From Candidatus Poribacteria bacterium (GTDB lineage: Bacteria; Poribacteria; WGA-4E; B28-G17), in NCBI GenBank assembly GCA_003645735.1, contig QNBQ01000177.1, positions 1 through 5,073 on the forward strand: a stretch of DNA of 5,073 nt. The letters run 5' to 3'. The translations under genes and the position numbers were made by a program. The notes under the pieces were generated by a model. It saw only the letters and a program-made list of their open reading frames with translations. It did no database searches and was not told the DNA's origin. The first letter of the stretch is position 1; every line of letters starts with the position of its first letter. Below, in pieces: positions 1 to 5,073 of the stretch.

Positions 1-71
1 ATCAGGAGGTAGATCAGAACGGAGAGCGGTATCCTACACCCGGTCAACAGGTTCACCGCTACTTTCGCCAT
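1..71 (-). CDS. Start of a membrane protein, probably CDP-alcohol phosphatidyltransferase family (partial)
   Basis: The minus-strand frame from ATG at 71 is open to the window edge and reads MAKVAVNLLTGCRIPLSVLIYLL. NLLTxxRIPLS followed by a hydrophobic run resembles the N-terminus of CDP-alcohol phosphatidyltransferases (PgsA-like enzymes that move a phosphoalcohol head group onto a lipid in the membrane), whose first transmembrane helix follows an (N)LLTLxR segment. Only about 23 residues are visible and the catalytic DG...AR motif is outside, so this is tentative. Two starts are possible: ATG at 71, overlapping the end of mutS by 13 bases but with GGAGG (77-73) only 1 base away; or the in-frame GTG at 56, 2 bases after the mutS stop but with GGAGG 16 bases away. 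Neither spacing is ideal. The gene would be the fifth of the run. It does not look like mutL, the usual mutS neighbour. Confidence 0.45.
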   Translation of the reverse strand, partial: MAKVAVNLLTGCRIPLSVLIYLL

Positions 72-3000
72 CCCTCCTTCTCCGCCTTCAGCTTCAGCTC
101 GTAGAGCTTGTTGAGGGCTTGAATGGGGGTCATGTTGTCGAGGTCGAGCTTTTTAAGCTCCTCGATTATGGGGTTAGGTTTCGGGGAGAAGAGGGTGAGC
201 TGCAGGGCATCGGCTTTCAAGGGCCTTGAAGGCCTCCGGATGCGCGGAGCCGTCCTCCTGGCCTCCACGCTTATATCGTGGCTCTCCAAGACCTCCAATA
301 TCCTCTTCGCCCTCTCTATCACCTCCTGGGGCAGGCCGGCCAGCTTGGCCACGTGTATCCCGTAGCTCTTATCGGTCGCCCCCTCCACGACCTTCCTCAG
401 GAAGACGATCCTCTCCCCGTCGTCCAGGACCGCCACGTTGTAGTTTTTGACGTTTTTGAAGCTCTTGGCCAGCTCCGTCAGCTCGTGATAATGCGTGGCG
501 AAGAGCGTTTTGGCGCCGATCCGCTTGAGGATGTATTCGGCCACCGCCCAGGCGATGCTTATCCCGTCGAAGGTGCTGGTCCCGCGGCCTATCTCGTCGA
601 GGATTATCAGGCTTTTGCGGGTGGCGTTGTTGAGGATGTTGGCCGTCTCGTTCATCTCCACGAGGAAGGTGCTCTGGCCGGTCGCCAAGCTGTCGGAGGC
701 GCCGACGCGGGTGAATATCCTGTCCACCACCCCGATCTTCGCCGACGAGGCCGGCACGAACGACCCTATCTGCGCCATCAAACAGATCAACGCCACCTGG
801 CGGAGGTATGTGGAGTTATGGTTGATAAACCCGTTGGCGACAAACGAGTGGCCGTCCGGGACGCTCAGATCGTATACCTCTCCGTATCCCTCCTTTACCT
901 CCACGACCTCGAGGTAGAGGTAGCTCCTCTCGACGAGCTCCAAAAGCTCATCGCACTCCACCCCGTTTGCCAGGCAGTAAGATACAAGCTCGACCAGCTT
1001 CCTATAGGAGATGTTACGCCGGTTCGGGATATAAGTGTGGAAGATACTGCTGATTGACTTAGCCTTTTTGAGCGATATGGACTTGTTCTCCCGGGCTACA
1101 ATTCTGCGGCGCACAAGCTCAAGGGCGTTCTCTAAATGAGGGATGCCTATGTTCGGTCGCCTGATCCCTGAGCTTAACTTTCCTCTTGCTTTTTTCCTGG
1201 GCGATTTGAACCCTATCTCCTTGTGGAAGAGGATTGCGTTTTCGCCCGTTATCTCAAGCCTATAGTAGACCTTCCCTTTGACCTTCTTTTCACCGAGAGA
1301 GCTGACGATCCCCATGTTCAAAAGCAGCATTTGCACCTGCCGTGCGAGCTTCTTGGAGGCGCTGAGCAGCTCTATGTTGCCGTATCTGTTGTCGACATAT
1401 CCGTCGGCGTCGAAAAGACCTCGCAGGAAGCTGACCACTATGTGACGCGGGGCGCGGAGGATCGAGGAGGGCACCCGTTTGGAATCCGCCCTCCAATATC
1501 CGAGCCCTAAATCCCGGAGAAACGTTCTTATCTGCTTGCTGCTGACGAGCAGATCCACGCCGTTCGATTTCCTTCGGGCTTCATACCCGAACTGCTCCGA
1601 TGTTATCCTCCGAACTTCCTCGGCTATCGCCGGGTCAGCCGCTGAAATGGTGAACCCGTTCTCATAGGTCAGTGCCCCATCCCCCACCAGCAGCCCCATG
1701 AGGTAGGCCAGATCCCCGCTCAGCTCCTTCGGCAGCTTGTATCTCTTGCAACCCTTGAGTTTATCGGCTTCGCTTTTGATCTCCGTTTCGCTCCCCCATA
1801 GCTCCATCCCCCTCGGAATGGCCACCACATCTCCGATCTTGATTTCATCCAGCCTCTTCCACCCCTCGGTTCCGTCCGGGTTTCTGACCCAGATGCGATG
1901 TTCGGGCGTCCCCTCCAGCTCGAAGCCGAACCGCGTTTTTATCTTGATCGTCCTCGAGAAGCCGCCGTAGTAGAAATGGTCAGCTATCTTCTTGGTCATT
2001 CCATCGGTGACGATAACCCAACAGGGCGCGAACGTGTCCGGCCTCATCGGGCAGGGCTGTAGCTCTTTGATCTCCACAAGCCCCCTATCGGTGAAGACCA
2101 GCGTATCCCCTGCGACGCACTTCCCGGACATATTCGGGCCGGTGATGATATACATCTGTCTGTCGGAGCAGTTGAGGTAGGTGTCGTTCGGCACGAACCC
2201 CTCGCGCGTGAACAGCTTCTCGACGACCGGATGTCTGCCGTCGCGGATGATGATCTCCTCGCCATCGTCCACCTGAGGCCTGACGTAGTTGTTCTTGGCG
2301 GCCACGTGGGCGAAGTTCGCCAAAACGTCCAGCATCGCCACGGCAGCCGCCACCCTCTGTATCCTGCCGGTCGATTCGGCGATCCTGTTCCGCACCTCGC
2401 AGAAAAGCTCGTATTCCAGCTCGTTTATCCTCTCCTGAGCGTTCAGTATCTTCGCCTCCTGCTCCTTCAGCTCCGGCGTGATGAACCGTTCGGCGTTGAC
2501 CAGCGTCTGTTTGCGGATGTAATCGGGCGGGACGAGGTGGAGGTTGGCCTTCGTCACCTCGATGTAATAGCCGAAGACCTGGTTGTAGCCGATCTTGAGC
2601 GACGATATGCCCGTTCTCTCCCTTTCCTTCTGCTGGAGCCTAGCGATCCATCCCTTGACGTCCTTGACGATCGCCCTCAGCTCGTCCAGCTCGGCGTTGT
2701 ATCCGTCTTTGATTATCCCCCCCTCCTTAACGGTGGCGGGCGGATCTTCGTGGATCGCCCTGTCTATCAGCTCCACTATGTCGTCGACCTCCACGAGCTC
2801 ATCCCTCAGGGTCTGAAGCAGCGACGAACGACATCCCTCCAACTTTTCCCTGAGCTGGGGGATCACCCTCAGCGAATCCCTCAGGGCCAGCAGATCCCTG
2901 GCGTTCGCCGATCCCAGATCCACCTTCGCCATCAGCCGCTCTATATCCCTCATCTCCTTGAGCAGCTCCCTTATCTCGTCCCGCAGGATCATGTTCTCGT

Positions 3001-4021
3001 AAAGCTCTTGGACGGCGTCCAGGCGGGCGTTTATCTGATCCGGGTTGAGAAGCGGCCTGAGGATGATCTGCCTCAGCCTCCTGCCGCCCATGGGTGTGAC
3101 CGTCTCGTCCAACACCTCCAGCAGCGTCCCCTTCGTCGATCCGTCCCTTATCGACCTTATAAGCTCCAGGTTCCTCTGCGTTTCGGCGTCGAGGAGCATG
3201 TAGTCCTGGATCGAGTAGAACTTGAGGGAGAGGATGTGTTGCACCTTCTGTTTTTGGGTCTCCTTGAGGTATTGGATGAGCGCTCCGGCGGCGGATATGG
3301 CCGCTTCCCTCCCCTCGCAGCCGAACCCCTCAAGCGAGAAGACCTCGAAATGGTTAAGAAGCTCGGATCTAGCCGTCTCCGGGTCGAACTGCCAGGGGGG
3401 AAGGCGGTTGACGGCGGGGGACAGCTCTTCCTCTATCCTCTCCAGAAGCCCGGGGTTGAAGCCCTCCGGGATCAGAAGCTCGGAGGGGTTTAAACGGAGC
3501 ATCTCCGAGATCAGCTTGTCCTCCTCCTCGATCTCCGTGACCGAGAACTCCCCCGTGGAGAGGTCGACGTTGGCAAGCCCGTAGATGCCCTTGTGTTCGC
3601 AGAGGGCGACCAGGTAGTTGTTCTCCTTGTGCTCCAGCGCCTCAAGCTCGAAGAGCGTCCCCGGCGTAACAACCCTCACCACCTCGCGCTTGACCACTCC
3701 TCTGGCCTTCTTCGGGTCCTCCACCTGCTCACATATCGCCACCTTATATCCCGCCTTCACCATCCTGTAGAGGTAGGTTTCGAGCGCGTGGTGGGGGACG
3801 CCGGCGAGCGGCACCGGCTCGCCGGTCTCGTCGTCCTTGTCGCGCGAGGTGAGGGCTATCCCCAGAACTTTGGAGGCGATCTTCGCATCCTCGTAGAAGG
3901 TCTCGTAAAAGTCGCCCACCCTGTAGAAGAGGATCGCGTCCGGATACTGGCTTTTGATCCGCTTATATTGCCGCATCAGGGTGAGCTTCTCTCTCCTCTC
4001 CCCTCTCTCCCTTTGCCTCAT
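59..4021 (-). CDS. mutS: DNA mismatch repair protein MutS, intein-containing precursor
   Basis: Recognises mispaired and looped-out bases and recruits MutL using ATP. The precursor has 1320 residues; removing the intein (635-1069) leaves 885, near the usual 850-900. Mismatch-recognition domain: residues about 13-125, with the Phe-x-Glu wedge F38/E40 in GDFYETF, which marks MutS1 and not MutS2. Connector: about 135-260. Core/lever with clamp: about 275-575. ATPase: Walker A GPNMSGK (628-634) resumed as ST at 1070, STFLVEMNE signature (1117-1125), Walker B LIILDEIGRG (1138-1147) and H-loop ATHYHE (1175-1180). A basic, Pro-rich linker leads to a beta-clamp-binding QLTLF (1274-1278), then the conserved C-terminal MTPIQALNKLYELK helix. 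Start M1 is backed by the ribosome binding site, but family alignment also permits M16, because residues 1-12 are a non-conserved Arg/Glu-rich stretch. No frameshift is seen. It lies directly behind the HEPN/MNT pair. Confidence 0.97.
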   Translation of the reverse strand: MRQRERGERREKLTLMRQYKRIKSQYPDAILFYRVGDFYETFYEDAKIASKVLGIALTSRDKDDETGEPVPLAGVPHHALETYLYRMVKAGYKVAICEQVEDPKKARGVVKREVVRVVTPGTLFELEALEHKENNYLVALCEHKGIYGLANVDLSTGEFSVTEIEEEDKLISEMLRLNPSELLIPEGFNPGLLERIEEELSPAVNRLPPWQFDPETARSELLNHFEVFSLEGFGCEGREAAISAAGALIQYLKETQKQKVQHILSLKFYSIQDYMLLDAETQRNLELIRSIRDGSTKGTLLEVLDETVTPMGGRRLRQIILRPLLNPDQINARLDAVQELYENMILRDEIRELLKEMRDIERLMAKVDLGSANARDLLALRDSLRVIPQLREKLEGCRSSLLQTLRDELVEVDDIVELIDRAIHEDPPATVKEGGIIKDGYNAELDELRAIVKDVKGWIARLQQKERERTGISSLKIGYNQVFGYYIEVTKANLHLVPPDYIRKQTLVNAERFITPELKEQEAKILNAQERINELEYELFCEVRNRIAESTGRIQRVAAAVAMLDVLANFAHVAAKNNYVRPQVDDGEEIIIRDGRHPVVEKLFTREGFVPNDTYLNCSDRQMYIITGPNMSGKCVAGDTLVFTDRGLVEIKELQPCPMRPDTFAPCWVIVTDGMTKKIADHFYYGGFSRTIKIKTRFGFELEGTPEHRIWVRNPDGTEGWKRLDEIKIGDVVAIPRGMELWGSETEIKSEADKLKGCKRYKLPKELSGDLAYLMGLLVGDGALTYENGFTISAADPAIAEEVRRITSEQFGYEARRKSNGVDLLVSSKQIRTFLRDLGLGYWRADSKRVPSSILRAPRHIVVSFLRGLFDADGYVDNRYGNIELLSASKKLARQVQMLLLNMGIVSSLGEKKVKGKVYYRLEITGENAILFHKEIGFKSPRKKARGKLSSGIRRPNIGIPHLENALELVRRRIVARENKSISLKKAKSISSIFHTYIPNRRNISYRKLVELVSYCLANGVECDELLELVERSYLYLEVVEVKEGYGEVYDLSVPDGHSFVANGFINHNSTYLRQVALICLMAQIGSFVPASSAKIGVVDRIFTRVGASDSLATGQSTFLVEMNETANILNNATRKSLIILDEIGRGTSTFDGISIAWAVAEYILKRIGAKTLFATHYHELTELAKSFKNVKNYNVAVLDDGERIVFLRKVVEGATDKSYGIHVAKLAGLPQEVIERAKRILEVLESHDISVEARRTAPRIRRPSRPLKADALQLTLFSPKPNPIIEELKKLDLDNMTPIQALNKLYELKLKAEKEGWRK
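188..202 (-). other. Beta-clamp-binding pentapeptide of MutS
   Basis: Codes for QLTLF (precursor residues 1274-1278), a near-consensus match to the QL(S/D)LF sliding-clamp-binding motif. It lies between the basic linker after the ATPase domain and the conserved C-terminal helix, the same place as the clamp motif in other bacterial MutS proteins. It implies tethering of MutS to the DnaN clamp; the match is seen, the function is inferred. Confidence 0.7.
815..910 (-). other. Intein C-terminal splicing segment (blocks F and G)
   Basis: Precursor residues 1038-1069. Block F (VYDLSVPDGHSFVANG, 1049-1064) contributes H1058. Block G (GFINHN, 1064-1069) supplies H1068 and the cyclising N1069. Ser1070, the second P-loop half of MutS, is the transesterification nucleophile. 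The block is intact, so C-terminal cleavage chemistry should work. Confidence 0.9.
1148..1735 (-). other. LAGLIDADG (DOD) homing endonuclease domain within the intein
   Basis: Precursor residues about 763-958. Two LAGLIDADG helices are clear: LMGLLVGDG (774-782, acidic D781) and LRGLFDADG (866-874, acidic D873). Between them is the block D lysine K848 in KRVPSSI, and after them the block H-like helix QMLLLNMGIVSSLG (897-910). Two acidic catalytic residues plus the block D lysine suggest a potentially active monomeric endonuclease, which would cut intein-free mutS alleles at the P-loop codons and drive homing. A Lys/Arg-rich segment follows (SPRKKARGKLSSGIRR, 940-955), probably part of the DNA-contacting region. 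Domain limits are approximate. Confidence 0.88.
1742..2119 (-). other. Intein N-terminal splicing domain (blocks A, B, N4)
   Basis: Precursor residues 635-760, the first part of the Hedgehog/intein (HINT) fold. It holds the nucleophile Cys1 that makes the N-S acyl shift, the TxxH of block B (T705, H708) that assists it, and the LDEIKIGDVVAIPRG strand (724-738) typical of the end of this domain. Two extra cysteines (657 and 667) lie between blocks A and B and could take part in redox effects; that is speculation. The right-hand limit of the domain is approximate. Confidence 0.85.
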
Positions 4022-4022
4022 C
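3985..4022 (-). repeat. Purine-rich tract at the 5' end of mutS
   Basis: The coding strand is almost all A and G for about 38 bases across the mutS start, broken mainly by the T of the ATG and one C. It encodes the Arg/Glu-rich residues 1-12, which have no counterpart in the conserved part of MutS. The tract contains several SD-like GGAG/GAGG words, which makes the exact start less certain. It is a low-complexity composition feature with no proven role. Confidence 0.5.
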
Positions 4023-4367
4023 TCATATCACCCTCAAGCCCCTCTCCTCTATCATCCTTTTCAACCCGCTCTTCTCCAACCTGATGAGATCCACATCTCT
4101 GCCGAGCGATCTCTCCAGCTCGCTCCCCAGCTCCCATATATCCCCTCTGAACCCCTCGACGGCGATATCGATGTCCGAGAAGTCGTAGAACTTGCCCTCC
4201 CTCAACAGCGAGCCGAAGATGTAAACGCTTTTGACCTCCTCATCGCGCAACCTCTCCCTGAGGGCGGCGATCGTTTTTTCAAGCACCTCCCTCCTCATCC
4301 TCTCCCGCCTCTCAAGCTCGGTCCTCCGCCTCTCCTCGATCAACCGTCTCAGAAGCTCAAACCTCAT
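4023..4367 (-). CDS. MntA-like minimal nucleotidyltransferase antitoxin
   Basis: Predicted antitoxin partner of the HEPN protein: a DNA-polymerase-beta-fold nucleotidyltransferase that, in studied HepT-MntA pairs, transfers AMP from ATP to a HEPN tyrosine. It has 114 residues. Residues 48-69 hold the family signature: VYIFGS with G52-S53, then after 11 residues SDIDIAVEG with metal-binding D65 and D67. A third acidic candidate is D93 in DVDLIRLE. The C-terminus (LKRMIEERGLRVI) is also typical. The first 40 residues are a strongly charged Arg/Glu-rich helix. The start at 4367 has GAGGGAGG at 4387-4380, 12 bases upstream, rather far. An internal ATG at residue 24 (4298), preceded by purine-rich SD-like bases, would give a more usual N-terminus, so the start is uncertain. 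The 11-base overlap with the toxin gene implies coupled translation, and mutS begins 1 base after its TGA. Confidence 0.85.
   Translation of the reverse strand: MRFELLRRLIEERRRTELERRERMRREVLEKTIAALRERLRDEEVKSVYIFGSLLREGKFYDFSDIDIAVEGFRGDIWELGSELERSLGRDVDLIRLEKSGLKRMIEERGLRVI
4027..4035 (-). promoter_or_regulatory. Ribosome binding site of mutS
   Basis: Minus-strand GAGGGTGAT is close to the ideal anti-16S complement GGAGGTGAT, and its GAGG core lies 10 bases before the ATG at 4021. It sits within the last codons of the nucleotidyltransferase gene. It favours the start at 4021 over the in-frame ATG at 3976 (residue 16), where the nearest purine-rich SD-like bases are further away. Confidence 0.65.
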
Positions 4368-4833
4368 CGCTTTCCGAAGCCTCCCTCACGAATTCCAAGA
4401 AGCGGTTCAAGTCGCTGATTAACGCTTCGAAGTTCTCCTTAAACAACCTCTGGAGCTTCTCAATTTCATCCCTATCAAGCTCGTAGTCGTAGGCATGTCT
4501 GATGAAATGTCTGAACCTCCTCAGCCTATCGAGGAATCGAAAGGTTCTCTCGCTTATCACCGCTATCCTTACGCCCGGCGCCTCTGTGTTCATCTTAACC
4601 AGCAGCTCCCGGTGGTATCTCGACGGATCTTCGATCCGGTTCTCGAACGTCCTAGCGATCTCCTTGAACAGATCCTCCAGGGCCGTGTAGAATTGCTGGG
4701 CTTTCAATGCGAAGACGTAGAGGTTCTCGTACCTCGACAGATCAAGCCCCGCTATCTCCCTGAAGAGCCTCTCTAAAATTCCGCGCTGCCTGATCGTGAA
4801 CCCTTCCAGGAGCTTCAGATCCTCGATCCTCAT
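4357..4833 (-). CDS. HepT-like HEPN-domain ribonuclease toxin
   Basis: Predicted cytoplasmic toxin RNase of a HEPN/MNT toxin-antitoxin pair; 158 residues, all-helical in appearance, with no signal peptide or membrane segment. Residues about 35-62 (YENLYVFALKAQQFYTALEDLF) resemble the first HEPN helices. Residues 73-96 carry a HRELL...GVRIAVIS segment that I recall from HepT-like proteins. The catalytic motif is at 105-119: R108-H109-x-x-R112-H113-A-Y115, i.e. RxxxxHxY followed by DYELD. In characterised HepT proteins the Arg and His form the RNase site of a dimer, and the Tyr is the residue AMPylated by the partner MntA; applying this here is inference. The start has a good Shine-Dalgarno sequence and abuts the argS stop in the same reading frame. 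The 3' end overlaps the MNT gene by 11 bases. Length is slightly above typical HepT. The exact RNA target cannot be read from sequence. Confidence 0.82.
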   Translation of the reverse strand: MRIEDLKLLEGFTIRQRGILERLFREIAGLDLSRYENLYVFALKAQQFYTALEDLFKEIARTFENRIEDPSRYHRELLVKMNTEAPGVRIAVISERTFRFLDRLRRFRHFIRHAYDYELDRDEIEKLQRLFKENFEALISDLNRFLEFVREASESDEV

Positions 4834-5073
4834 TCACATCCTCTCCGGCGCGGTTATCCCCAGGAGGGAGAGGCCGTTTCGGATGACCTGGCCGGTGCAG
4901 TCGGCGAGGATCATCCTCGCCTGGGTCAGCGGCATGTTCTCCTTGTCCAGGACCCTGTGCCTGTCGTAGAAGGCGTGGAAGCGGGTTGCCAGCTCCAAGA
5001 GGTAGTGGGCGATGCGGTGCGGCTCCCTGGCCTGGGCCGCGCCCAGAACCACGTCGGGGTAATCGGCCAGGCA
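4834..5073 (-). CDS. argS: Arginyl-tRNA synthetase, C-terminal fragment (5' end outside window)
   Basis: Charges tRNA-Arg with arginine in the cytoplasm (class I aminoacyl-tRNA synthetase). Only the last 79 codons are present; the frame is open to the window edge at 5073, so the start lies outside. The fragment is the end of the DALR-type, all-helical anticodon-binding domain. It shows the family's EPHRIAHYLLELA helix, then RFHAFYDRHRVL, the LTQARMILAD helix, and the very characteristic ending RNGLSLLGITAPERM before TGA (4836-4834). The N-terminal HIGH-type catalytic domain cannot be checked. A GTG at 5052 is an internal codon, not the start, because family-like residues (LADYPDVV) continue upstream of it. 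The stop codon is followed without a gap by the ATG of the HEPN gene, so argS probably heads or belongs to the same transcription unit. Identification rests on recalled family sequence and is strong. Confidence 0.93.
   Translation of the reverse strand, partial: CLADYPDVVLGAAQAREPHRIAHYLLELATRFHAFYDRHRVLDKENMPLTQARMILADCTGQVIRNGLSLLGITAPERM
4840..4846 (-). promoter_or_regulatory. Ribosome binding site of the HEPN gene
   Basis: On the minus strand GGAGAGG lies 6 bases before the ATG at 4833, inside the last codons of argS (Pro-Glu-Arg). This is a good Shine-Dalgarno match with normal spacing. It supports both the chosen HEPN start and independent re-initiation at the argS stop. Confidence 0.7.

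Larger units (their letters stand above)
815..2119 (-). mobile_element. Intein with LAGLIDADG endonuclease, inserted in the MutS P-loop
   Basis: A 435-residue in-frame protein intron (precursor residues 635-1069) that should excise itself and join the MutS halves. Intein numbering: block A starts at Cys1 (CVAGDTLVFTDRGLVEI); block B has T71-P-E-H74 (LEGTPEHRIW); an N4-like segment LDEIKIGDVVAIPRG is at about 90-104; block F is VYDLSVPDGHSFVANG with H424; block G ends GFINHN, giving penultimate H434 and N435. The +1 extein residue is Ser. All residues for class 1 splicing (Cys1, block B T/H, block F His, His-Asn, Ser+1) are present. The boundaries are exact because the flanks rebuild the universal MutS sequence GPNMSGK-STYLRQ. 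A few hand-counted 60-base stretches suggest lower G+C in the intein (mostly about 47-53%) than in many extein stretches (about 58-65% or more), which fits later acquisition, but this is weak evidence. Confidence 0.96.

Noticed and set aside
222..234. Short perfect inverted repeat GGCCTT-G-AAGGCC
   Set aside because: It lies inside mutS coding sequence for the basic linker, has a one-base loop and no T-run, so it is neither a credible terminator nor an operator.
278..1057. Plus-strand open frame (259 codons) opposite the C-extein and intein end
   Set aside because: It crosses the intein-extein border antisense, has no recognisable domain, and MutS motifs on the other strand explain the sequence.
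815..2119. Insertion read as a group I or II intron, or as an insertion sequence
   Set aside because: The frame is open throughout, the ends give Cys1 and His-Asn-Ser at the protein level, and no terminal inverted repeats or target duplication are seen.
2231..3493. Long plus-strand open frame (420 codons) opposite the mutS N-terminal half
   Set aside because: It lies wholly antisense to a clear MutS coding region; the predicted protein is rich in Leu/Arg/His/Val with no family motif, typical of a shadow frame in G+C-rich DNA.
59..4021. MutS2-type protein instead of MutS1
   Set aside because: The mismatch-recognition Phe-x-Glu motif, the clamp-binding QLTLF and the MutS1 C-terminal helix are present, and there is no Smr domain.
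3593..4418. Plus-strand open frames over the mutS start and MNT gene
   Set aside because: They are Pro/Ser/Leu-rich low-complexity translations of the polypyrimidine strand, antisense to well-supported genes.
1..5073. CRISPR array, tRNA or rRNA gene
   Set aside because: No regularly spaced direct repeats, cloverleaf-like stretch or rRNA-like sequence was seen, and there is hardly any non-coding sequence to hold one.

Overview
The window (about 55-60% G+C by eye) is almost wholly coding. Every credible gene is on the minus strand, so it reads from right (5073) to left (1). The genes are bacterial: a bacterial ArgS C-terminus, a canonical MutS1-type mismatch repair ATPase with a beta-clamp-binding tail, and Shine-Dalgarno-led, tightly packed genes. 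I cannot assign a phylum from the sequence; an uncultured, moderately high-G+C bacterium is the most I would say.

Layout in transcription order: (1) the last 79 codons of argS (arginyl-tRNA synthetase), cut by the window edge; (2) a 158-residue HEPN-domain protein of the HepT-like ribonuclease toxin type, whose ATG directly abuts the argS stop; (3) a 114-residue minimal nucleotidyltransferase (MntA-like antitoxin), overlapping the toxin gene by 11 bases; (4) mutS, starting 1 base after the antitoxin stop and encoding a 1320-residue precursor; (5) the first codons of a further membrane-protein gene, probably of the CDP-alcohol phosphatidyltransferase family, starting at or just before the mutS stop and cut by the window edge. 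The gaps are 0, -11, +1 and about -13 or +2 bases, so the genes look like one translationally coupled transcription unit. No promoter or terminator is visible inside the window.

The main discovery is a complete 435-residue intein inside MutS. It sits exactly within the Walker A P-loop, between the Lys and Ser of GPNMSGK|ST. It has Cys1, a TxxH block B, two LAGLIDADG motifs, a block F His and a C-terminal His-Asn followed by Ser+1. Removing it gives an 885-residue MutS, close to the usual family length, with all ATPase motifs intact. MutS ATPase activity should therefore depend on protein splicing.

The second point of interest is the HEPN/MNT toxin-antitoxin pair lodged between two housekeeping genes, argS and mutS, and apparently co-expressed with them. 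By analogy with characterised HepT-MntA systems, the MNT protein should AMPylate and silence the HEPN RNase at the Tyr of its RxxxxHxY motif. That motif is present here.
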